DNA of 64,000 bases from Phycisphaerae bacterium RAS1 (GTDB lineage Bacteria; Planctomycetota; Phycisphaerae; UBA1845; Fen-1342), in contig SMLU01000003.1 of assembly GCA_007859745.1 (NCBI GenBank), forward strand, positions 372,001 through 436,000. The letters are read 5' to 3'. Of this stretch, positions 41,117 through 49,000 are shown piece after piece (the first letter of the stretch is position 1; each line of letters begins with the position of its first letter). A program made the position numbers and the translations under genes. Below the pieces are notes generated by a model, which saw nothing but the letters and a program-made list of their open reading frames with translations, did not search any database and was not told where the DNA came from.

Positions 41117-41180
41117 GGGTGGAACGGGCATCTTGCCCGTTCCTGAGATCGTGGGGACGGGCGAGACGCCCGTCCCACCC
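41117..41180. repeat. Family C palindromic element
   Basis: Outer arms GGGTGGAACGGGC and GCCCGTCCCACCC flank two hairpins (ACGGGCATCTTGCCCGT and ACGGGCGAGACGCCCGT). It lies between the convergent nusA and DinB-like genes, preceded by a T-run, where a bidirectional terminator would be expected. Other copies: 50002-50089 (inside GH38) and 61178-61241. Confidence 0.9.
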
Positions 41181-41252
41181 AAATGTTCACGATCTCAATA
41201 GCCCGTGGGCGCCGACCATTGGCCGGCGCCGCACGAGGCTCTCGGATCGCTT

Positions 41253-42296
41253 CTAGCTTTCGACTTCCCGGCTCCAGAGCACCAGGTCCAGCCGCGGCGG
41301 CGCGACGTGATGCTGCCGCAGCATATTGGCGAGCTGCGCGCGGTGGTGCGTGCCGTGCAGGCAGAGTTGAAGCATCGTCTCCCCCAGTGCAAATTCCAGT
41401 GTCCGCTCGTCGCCGCGCCGCGCCCGAACGCGACGTTGAAGATCGGCGTTCGAGCAGCCGCGTAGGGAGTCATCACGCCGCGCCGCCGTCCGGGCGAACA
41501 GCTCGCGGAATTCCCGCAGCGACGAAGCCGCGTCAGATGGGTGGAAGTCGCGCACCGCGCCATCCGGCGTGTGCCAGTTCTCGCACCACCAGCGGTGCGT
41601 GTCGAGCATGTGCGCCAGCGTGCGGCCGATGCTGCCGTGTCCGATCTCGAAGGACTGGCTCAGCGCGTCATTCGGCAGCGACCCTGCGGCATCGAATATC
41701 TTTGCGTCCGCCCAGTCGGTATACGCGAAGTAGCGCCGCAGCGAGGCGGCGTCGAGCGGGGCGGATCTGAGGAACGGGGGCTGCTCCAGCTTCATGAAGA
41801 GGAAATCCAAACCGGGCGTTGCGGCGCCACAGCGACGGAGCATGTTCAGCGCCTGCGCCCGATGGTGCACCGCGTGGTTGCAGACGTGCATCATCTGATC
41901 GCCGAGACGCTGCGAGTAGGAATTCCCGTCCGGGTGCGAGTAGGTCAGCGGCTGCTGGATGGCGGCGTCGTCGAGCGCCTGGAGAAGGTCGTCACGCTCA
42001 CGGCTGGTGGCTCGCCAGCGCTGCCCGAGCTCATCGACCGGGAGCCGCGGGCTGTGCTCCGCCAGTCGCGCTTGCGGCACGTGTTTCCAGCGTTCGAGCC
42101 ATACCGCTTCAGCCGCCCACAAATGGTGCAGCGTGTCGCGCAGGCTGCCCAGGCCCATGGCCACGCCGGCGTCGAGCTGTGCGTCGCTCAGCGTCGCGGC
42201 CACCGAAAGAAGCTTGTCACGGGCCCAGTCGTGGTGCGCGAACAACGTGCGGATGGTGAGCCAGGGACCAGGGACGTTCGCGCGGCTGGAGGACAT
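41253..42296 (-). CDS. Tandem DinB/YfiT-like metal-binding four-helix protein
   Basis: 347 residues forming two DinB-like domains (about 10-165 and 185-340). Each has a His-box at its end: 'HVCNHAVHHRAQALNMLRRC' and 'CLHGTHHRAQLANMLRQHH', and a first His near the start ('HHLWAAEAVWLERW', 'HMLDTHRWWCENW'). The family binds metal through three His and is linked to thiol transfer or DNA-damage response in various bacteria. Internal duplication is unusual; most members have one domain. Convergent with nusA. Confidence 0.85.
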   Translation of the reverse strand: MSSSRANVPGPWLTIRTLFAHHDWARDKLLSVAATLSDAQLDAGVAMGLGSLRDTLHHLWAAEAVWLERWKHVPQARLAEHSPRLPVDELGQRWRATSRERDDLLQALDDAAIQQPLTYSHPDGNSYSQRLGDQMMHVCNHAVHHRAQALNMLRRCGAATPGLDFLFMKLEQPPFLRSAPLDAASLRRYFAYTDWADAKIFDAAGSLPNDALSQSFEIGHGSIGRTLAHMLDTHRWWCENWHTPDGAVRDFHPSDAASSLREFRELFARTAARRDDSLRGCSNADLQRRVRARRGDERTLEFALGETMLQLCLHGTHHRAQLANMLRQHHVAPPRLDLVLWSREVES

Positions 42297-42397
42297 TGGG
42301 ATCTCCAGCCGGGCATTCTACCGGCGCTCGCCCGCGTCGGCAGGCATGACCATCGCAGCGGGCGGCTACAAACCAGCGCCGTGGTGTTCCGACCCGC

Positions 42398-43129
42398 CTA
42401 CGACGGCGGCGCCCCCAGGGACGTCTGCTGCACGTTCCGCAGCTCGCGCTTCGTCATGTACTCTTCCGCCCGCGACAAAATCCCAAGGAACTGCCCGCCC
42501 GATACATACCCGTATTCGCCAATCTGCCCGCGAACGATCCCGCGGTAATTCAACTCGCGCCACGCGTAGCGCCCCAGCCCCGTCAGCCGCCAGTTCAGCC
42601 CGCTGTTTACGCCCGCCGCCCGGCACACCATGTATCCCACTTCGCTGCGGTTCACCACGTCATCCGCGTTCAGCCGCCAGCCGCCGTCGATGATCTTCAA
42701 CTCCGCGAGCTTGCCGCCCAGCGCCGCAAAGTCGCCGTTGAACACCTCGCCCGTGTGCAGCACGTACACCGCCCGATACGCCGCCTCCGCCGAAACGAAC
42801 GGCATCTCACCGATGTACTCCATCAGCTCGGCGTTGCCGCTGCGCGGAAGCGCCTCTGCCGGCTGGCTCGTCGCGCCGTGCGAAAGCGTCGCGCGGCAGC
42901 CGGCGGGCAGAGCGAGAAATAACGCAGGCAGCGACACGGCCGCCAACGCGAACAGGCGTCGAACTCCAGAACGCGAAGCGCAAGCCAGCGCCGGCCGCTG
43001 CCCCGTTTCAGAACGCGAAGCGCAAGCGAGCGCCCGGACAGGAACGCACCGGGTTTCAGAAACGCCCCGCGGCGGGCGCTGGCTCGCGCTTCGCGTTCCG
43101 AAAAGTCGAAGAGCCTCGCGCACCGTCAT
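42398..43129 (-). CDS. Lipoprotein of unknown function with a repeat element in its N-terminus
   Basis: 243 residues. The ATG at 43129 follows the porin stop directly (TAGATG) and has GGAG seven bases upstream, so it is well supported, and no other in-frame start follows before the signal core. Residues 1-11 ('MTVREALRLFG') are followed by about 43 residues translated from a family E repeat (with 'ALACASRSE' twice), then a lipoprotein signal 'FALAAVSLPALFLALPAGC' with lipobox Cys near residue 79. The mature domain ('AELMEYIGEMPFVSAEAAYR', 'SGLNWRLTGLGRYAWREL') resembles short outer-membrane lipoproteins; function unknown. Coupled to the porin gene. Confidence 0.72.
   Translation of the reverse strand: MTVREALRLFGTRSASQRPPRGVSETRCVPVRALACASRSETGQRPALACASRSGVRRLFALAAVSLPALFLALPAGCRATLSHGATSQPAEALPRSGNAELMEYIGEMPFVSAEAAYRAVYVLHTGEVFNGDFAALGGKLAELKIIDGGWRLNADDVVNRSEVGYMVCRAAGVNSGLNWRLTGLGRYAWRELNYRGIVRGQIGEYGYVSGGQFLGILSRAEEYMTKRELRNVQQTSLGAPPS
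42967..43100. repeat. Family E repeat cluster inside the lipoprotein gene
   Basis: Two direct copies of CAGAACGCGAAGCGCAAGC (42967-42985 and 43009-43037) and one inverted copy ending TCGCGCTTCGCGTTC (about 43083-43098). The whole block reads through in frame as residues 11-54 of the lipoprotein. Confidence 0.85.
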
Positions 43130-44590
43130 CTAGAAGCTCCACGTCAGCCCGGTGAACAGGAAATGCCGGTAGTCCTTGTCCTCGTACGCGTCGCCGGGGA
43201 AGAAGCTGCCCCAGCGCAGCGTCCACGACAGGTCCGACGCCAGCCGCCAGTTCACGAAATAGTCCATCTCCCAGCCGACGAACCCCTCCATCTGATCCGC
43301 GAGCGGATCACTGATCGCCGCCCGCGCGTGATGCTTGTTGTACAGGAAGAAATTCGCGCCCAGCTCCATGTCGCGCAGCAGCTCGACCTTCTCAAACGGC
43401 GCCAGCGACCCGCTCGCTTTCCACACGTGCAGGTTGCTCAGCGTCGGCGCCAGCGAAATGCCCGTGTCGCGGAAGCCGAAGCCCACAAAGCTGTTGTCCT
43501 CGCGCCCGTTGCGATTTCCACCCAGCGCGTTGGTCGGGCTGGAAAGCCGGTCCCCGTCGCCGCTGGCGAACATGTACTCAAACGCCGCCCGCGGCCGCGT
43601 CGGCAGGTCCCACAGGTACTCCAGTCCGGCGTTGAGTCCCCAGGCGTCGATGTAATCCTGTCGGAAGATCATCCCGTCGCCGTAGTTGTGCCCGCTTTCG
43701 TACGTCGCCTCGAACCAGTAATTCAGATTGTGCGCCAGCTCGCCGCGCGCCCCGCCGCCGAAATAGAACGAGTCGTAACTGTAGCTCTGGTACGGGTCGG
43801 CCGGCCGCTCGTCGATCTTGTCGTCGTTCCACAACGCGTAAACGAACGGGCGATGATGCTGAATCGCGTCATACGCGACCTGAACGCCGTAGAAGCGCCG
43901 GTTGCTGTGCGAATCCACCGGCCGGCTGCGGTCGATGTTCGGAAAGCTGGCGATGCTGCGGCCGAACAAACCGACGATGTTGAAGTCGTACAGCGTGCCG
44001 TCCAGCAGCACGGCATCCATCGGCATGTCCAGCACGTAGCCCGTGCCGAACTGCACGTTCTGCCGGCCGATGCGCAGCTTGAGCTGCGCCGGATCGCTCG
44101 GATCGGTCCAGCGAAACGCGCGGCCCACGTCGATCTGGTACCACGCCCGGTCGAAATTCGGCCCGACCCAGTCGCGCCGCCGGCCGGTGCGCTTCCCGAA
44201 CTCGTAGCCGAGATAGGATTCTTCGCGCGGCCCCTCGTCGCCGAAGTCGTAGTAGTCATAGCGCATCCGCACGCGGGCGAAGAACTCGTGCGCCCCGTTG
44301 TCGATGCTCAGCCGCGTCCACAGCGCCCCGCTGGGCCGCTGCAACACGCGCTGCCCCTGCTCGCCGTCGGAGAAATGGAACAGGTAGTAATCCAGCCAGC
44401 CGCCCCACTGCCAATCCAGCAGCGACTCCACCGGCGCGATCCGCTGCCGCTCGCGGTTCTTCTCGTCGTCGGCGATGCGCTGCTGCGTCAGGAAGCTGGC
44501 CGACCCGTCGCTCAGCACCTGCCCGGCGGCGCGCGACACGCCCAGATGCGCCAGCGCCGCAGCCGCCACCAGAAGAGTCCATCCACGCAT
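43130..44590 (-). CDS. Alginate-export-like outer-membrane beta-barrel porin
   Basis: 486 residues from the ATG at 44590. Signal peptide 'WTLLVAAAALAHLGVSRAAG'. The mature protein is a long beta-barrel with alternating patterns, ending in the aromatic C-terminal strand '...FLFTGLTWSF' required for BAM insertion. Words such as 'KLRIGRQNVQFGTGYVLDMP', 'LNYWFEATYESGHNYGDGM' and 'RPRAAFEYMFASGDGD' are typical of the alginate_exp family (AlgE-like, 18 strands). The natural substrate is not known for most members. Its stop directly precedes the lipoprotein start, so they form an outer-membrane pair. Confidence 0.85.
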   Translation of the reverse strand: MRGWTLLVAAAALAHLGVSRAAGQVLSDGSASFLTQQRIADDEKNRERQRIAPVESLLDWQWGGWLDYYLFHFSDGEQGQRVLQRPSGALWTRLSIDNGAHEFFARVRMRYDYYDFGDEGPREESYLGYEFGKRTGRRRDWVGPNFDRAWYQIDVGRAFRWTDPSDPAQLKLRIGRQNVQFGTGYVLDMPMDAVLLDGTLYDFNIVGLFGRSIASFPNIDRSRPVDSHSNRRFYGVQVAYDAIQHHRPFVYALWNDDKIDERPADPYQSYSYDSFYFGGGARGELAHNLNYWFEATYESGHNYGDGMIFRQDYIDAWGLNAGLEYLWDLPTRPRAAFEYMFASGDGDRLSSPTNALGGNRNGREDNSFVGFGFRDTGISLAPTLSNLHVWKASGSLAPFEKVELLRDMELGANFFLYNKHHARAAISDPLADQMEGFVGWEMDYFVNWRLASDLSWTLRWGSFFPGDAYEDKDYRHFLFTGLTWSF

Positions 44591-44833
44591 GCCGTTTACC
44601 GTTTTCGTTTCATGAGCCTCAGCCGCCGCGACGCACGAAAACGCGCCGCGGACCGCGCCGAAATGAGACGGCCGAGGATCGACGCCGCCCGGCTGCCGCC
44701 GAGCAACGGCGGTAGGATGCATCGCGGCGGGCGGGCTGTCAATTGCCGCGGAAGCCGACCCATCACGGACCGTATTACCCGTTTAGAGGATCGGCCGGGC
44801 GACCTGCACTTGAGTTCCTGTCGATGGGCTTGA

Positions 44834-45895
44834 TCAACCCGCAGAAAGCAGCGCTATGAACGGATTGATATCCAAAACATCAATGGATCCATCCAAGTTC
44901 ACGTCACAATTCTCCAGGCACGAAAACTGTGACAAATACGCGACCGGGTCCGAAATCGATAAAACGAAGGCGTTGATGTCGAGTACGTTGACGCTATCGT
45001 CGCAGTTGGCGTCGCCCGGAGTCTGGTTCGCACAGGGACACGGCGGCCCGCCAACGCATTCCGGCACGAAAATGCATTCTCCGAGGATGCAGCGCAGCTC
45101 GGTCGGCCCCCCGGGGCAATTCCCGACGCATGATGTGCCGGCGCCAAGGAACAAACCTCCCGCCGTCGCGCAATCGGCATCGCTGAGTAGCTCGCAATTG
45201 CAGCCCAACGGCTTGAGACAGCATGCGCCCGGCGCGGATGCGCCGACGATGTACGCGTCGGGCGACGCGGACCGTGTTCCCCCCGGCGCGTTCGCCGGGA
45301 GCGGGGGGTCGCCAAAGCCGAACTCAACCGTATGGCTGCCCGGGGCGGGGCAGAAGAACCCCCCGTCCGGGCCAAATTCGAGCCAGACTTCGCCACCCGA
45401 AGGTGAGGATATGTCTAAGTACCCGAGCAGGACGTGGCTGCCAGGAACTGCATCGGAGACGAATCCGTCTGCGTATGGGACGCGTCGCAGGCCGTAATGC
45501 TGCGAAAAAGCCGCGAATAGCAGAAAGTGCCCACCCGAAACCTGGGCAATCGTCCATCGGACGAGAGGCGGCCCGCCGCCGCTGAATGTCGGATTGAAAC
45601 CCGCGATTCCTGTGATGACGGCGTCCGGCGGAAGTTCCACCTGAAAATCCAGTCCGAGCCACGTCGTGAGATCATTGCCGGTCAACGCCTGAGCCCATAC
45701 GTAAACACGAGACGGCCCCACTGGAAACACCGGATCCGTCTGCTGCGGGACGGGTTGCGGCGCCGGCCGCGCCGTGTCCCACCCCTCGGCGGAGAGGTAG
45801 ACACGCAGCGTCTCGCCTCGCGCCGAAGGACTGCCGATCGAAGACGCGAAAGCGGCGCCCGAGAAACAAATCAGAGCGCGATAGAGGGCGTTCAT
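44834..45895 (-). CDS. Secreted protein with Cys-rich module and dockerin-like tail
   Basis: 353 residues from the ATG at 45895 (signal 'LICFSGAAFASSIG'). The first 220 residues form a beta-rich domain resembling secreted structural or cohesin-like modules ('DLTTWLGLDFQVELPPDAV'). A cysteine-rich GACC module (about 240-300: 'GACCLKPLGCNCELLSDADC', 'GGLFLGAGTSCVGNC') is followed by two calcium-loop repeats ('GDANCDDSVNVLDINAFVLS', 'VNLDGSIDVLDINPFIALLS'). The same tail type closes the protein at 21230-22417. It is a likely cell-surface or extracellular-matrix protein. Confidence 0.82.
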   Translation of the reverse strand: MNALYRALICFSGAAFASSIGSPSARGETLRVYLSAEGWDTARPAPQPVPQQTDPVFPVGPSRVYVWAQALTGNDLTTWLGLDFQVELPPDAVITGIAGFNPTFSGGGPPLVRWTIAQVSGGHFLLFAAFSQHYGLRRVPYADGFVSDAVPGSHVLLGYLDISSPSGGEVWLEFGPDGGFFCPAPGSHTVEFGFGDPPLPANAPGGTRSASPDAYIVGASAPGACCLKPLGCNCELLSDADCATAGGLFLGAGTSCVGNCPGGPTELRCILGECIFVPECVGGPPCPCANQTPGDANCDDSVNVLDINAFVLSISDPVAYLSQFSCLENCDVNLDGSIDVLDINPFIALLSAG

Positions 45896-46083
45896 GATCG
45901 ATTCCGCTGGAGGACTGGGAAGCGGCACCGGCGCAGAATCATTGGTCATTATCAAACGTGTGGTTAAGGCCGTCAACAGAAATCGCGAGCTACCGAATCT
46001 GACGCTTGAACCGATGCGACGACGCCTGGCCGGACCCATGGAAGTTAGAGAGAACGCGCTTCCGAAAGCCCATCGCACGTGGC

Positions 46084-49000
46084 TCACTCGCCCCTCAGCG
46101 CGAGCGTTCCAAAAAGCGACGCATCCTTTCCGCCGCTGATGCCGTCGCTCCACTCGGTCGCGCCGCGGAAGCCGTCGCCGTCATCGTCGCTGGCGGCGTA
46201 GGCGAAGCCGAGCTTCAGGCCGGGAGCGAAGCCGAAGCCGGGCAGATCGGTGAGGGGCAGTGCGATTTCGTACGAAATCCGCTGCCGACCGGCGTCATGC
46301 TTCATCGCCATCGTCGCGTCGTCGATCGGGCCGATGCGGCCGCCGGGGCCGGCGATCCAGCACCAGACCCGCGGGCCGTCGGGCGTCTGCGCGGCGCCGA
46401 ATTCGAACACGCCGTCGTAGGCGGCGGTGGCGGCGGGCTCGGGCGAGAGCGCCCACTGCACGCAGTCGCCGCGCCAGATCTGGGAGCCGCGGTTGGGTTG
46501 CGAGAACGTCTCGTCGGCGACATCGAAGGCGAAGTAGAGCGTGTCGGCGGACCAGCGGACGGCGCCGCGGATTTCGCCGGCGGGGCCGGAGGCGCGGGTG
46601 AACTCGGCGAGCTCCCATTCGGAGAGGTCGCCGTCGATGGTCGGACGGGATGTGGGTCGGGACGTCACCCCGCCGCTTGGCGCGGCGGGTTCGGACAGAT
46701 GCGAGGCCGGCGTTTCCGAACCCGCTGGGCTGTCCGAACCCGCCGGGCTGTCCGAACCCGCCGCCGGGCTGTCCGAATCCGCTGGGCTGTCCGAACCCGC
46801 CGCGCCAAGCGGCGGGTTGACGTTGCGAACCAATCGCGCCGTCTGCACCGGCACGACCGCGGCGGAAAGCGACGCCGTTCGACCGCTGGGGCCGATGACG
46901 CGCAACGTCGCGGTCTTCTCGGCATCGTTGGCGGCCGTTATTCGGAATCGCGTCGTCAGCCGCTGCTCGCCGTTGACCGTTTCAAACCGGCGATCCGCGA
47001 GTTCGGCGGTCCATCCGGGCGGCGTGTCGATCGTCACCTGTGCGAACTCGCTCAGCGACACAGCCCGCGTCACGATCGTCAGCTCCCCGCCGGCGCCTTC
47101 CTCGACGCGCACGCGGTCGGCGGCGACTTCCATGACGCAGCGGCTGGGATCGGACACGGTTGCGATGGTCTCGCTGTAGACGACGCGGCCGCCGTAGGTG
47201 AAACGCAGCAGCGCGTAGGAGTCGGGACATGCCGACGCAAAGGCCGTCGGCATGGCACCCGGCGCGATACCGAGCGGCGTATCGAATCGACACTCGCCGC
47301 CGGCGGGGATCGTGACGCGTCGTCGCCATTCCGGAATCGCCTCCCACGCCGCCAGCGGTGAAATCCAGCAGGCTTCGCCGCTGATCGGTCCGGCGGTGTT
47401 GTTGCGAATGGTCGCGGCGAGCGATTGTCCGACGGCGACGACGCGACGATCGACGGTGAGCGAGATCGGCTGCGGCAGTCGTTCGACGTCCCGGAAGGTT
47501 TCGGCGGGTTCAAGGTCTTGTGGTATGGGCTTCAAGCCCGTCGCGCGTGTTTCATCGGGCTTCCAGCCCGATGCACCATCCGAAATCACCTGCCCGCGCA
47601 GCTCGCGCAGCCAGACGCTGCCGGTGATTCTCCGCCCGGCGTCATCTGCATCGGCGTAGATCGTGATCAGCGACTCGTCACAGTAGCGTCGGCCCTCCGC
47701 GTCCGTTGTAGCCCGGCCGCCCTCGGCCGGCTGGCCCCCGGCCGATGTAGCCCGGCCGCCCTCGGCCGGTTCGTAGCGTCGGACCTCCGTGTCCGACGGC
47801 GTCTTCATCGCCGGACGCAGAGGTCCGGCGCTACGGTCGGCGCGCGCCGGCACGCGCAGCGTCGCGACGCCGACGCCGCTGGGGCGGATCGTCAGCGCCG
47901 CCGGCTCGATCGTCGCACCCAGTCCCGGCGGCGCTTCGAGCGTGAGCGTCGTATTGATCGTCCGCCCGCGGTCGTTGTTGAGAATTCGCACGGGAATATC
48001 GAGTGGCCTGTCGCCGAGTTCCGCCGAGCGCACATCGGGAACGACCGCGAGCATGCCGTTTCCGGTCGCGCCCTCGCCGCGGTTTTCGAGCCAGTATTCG
48101 CTTGGGGAAATGTCGCCATCGGTGGGGTCGAGGGAAGGGGCGTCTGCGTCCATCCGTGGCGAACGCATGTCGAATGCGACTGTTGTGAACTGGTTCGGGG
48201 ACAACGAGACGCGTGCCTGACCTGACTGGTACTCAAGGCCGGTGTTCGTCTCTGAACGCTCGGTCCCGTCTGTCAGGTACGTGCGGACGATCGGCCCGGG
48301 AAAGAAGAACGCGCATTCGCGCATCGAGCGGTCGCCGTTCCACAACCGCGCCACGAGACGCATCGCCGGGTCGCGCGCGGAATTCCAGCGCGCCTCCGGG
48401 AAGCCGACCGGCTTGAGCGCCATCAGCAGAGCGTCGCCACCCACGCGCATGCTTTCCCAGGTTTTCGGAAGGGCCGCGCCGCCTTCCCGCACGTTCAGCT
48501 TGCGGATGATGGGCGACTGATTGAACGACTGGGCGAGTGCCGACGGGCCGACCTCCGATGGACCGCCGCGCGGCACGACGGAGTATTCGAAGCCATGCGT
48601 GCCGTGCATCAGCTCTAGCGGCGAGCCGTCGGGGTGGCGCCGCGCCGGCCCGTCGATCCACACGCCTGCCGGCCAGGAGGGGCAGCTTCGCAACAGATTG
48701 ACCGCAGCGAGACCATCCTCGCGGATGTGCGCGCTGACAGAGCCGCGGTTGACGATCATTGGTCCGCGTTCGCGGCCCGCAGGCCAGCCGCGCCAATCCG
48801 AGCGCTCCGACCCGGCGATGTACAGTGCGAGTTCCTCACAGAGGCGCTCGATCGACGCATCGTCCGGAAGTTGAACGTTCGACGGCGAGTCGCTGCGCAC
48901 GGCTTCGCCGCCCGTGCCGATTGCGACGCGGAAATCCGGCAAGTTCGAATCGAATGCCAGGTCGCCGTAAGCGCGCGCGGCGCCGCGGCGGATGGTCGTC

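Noticed and set aside
41117-41180. Riboswitch-like fold after nusA
   Set aside because: The same sequence occurs inside a protein gene and upstream of thyX, so it is a dispersed repeat.
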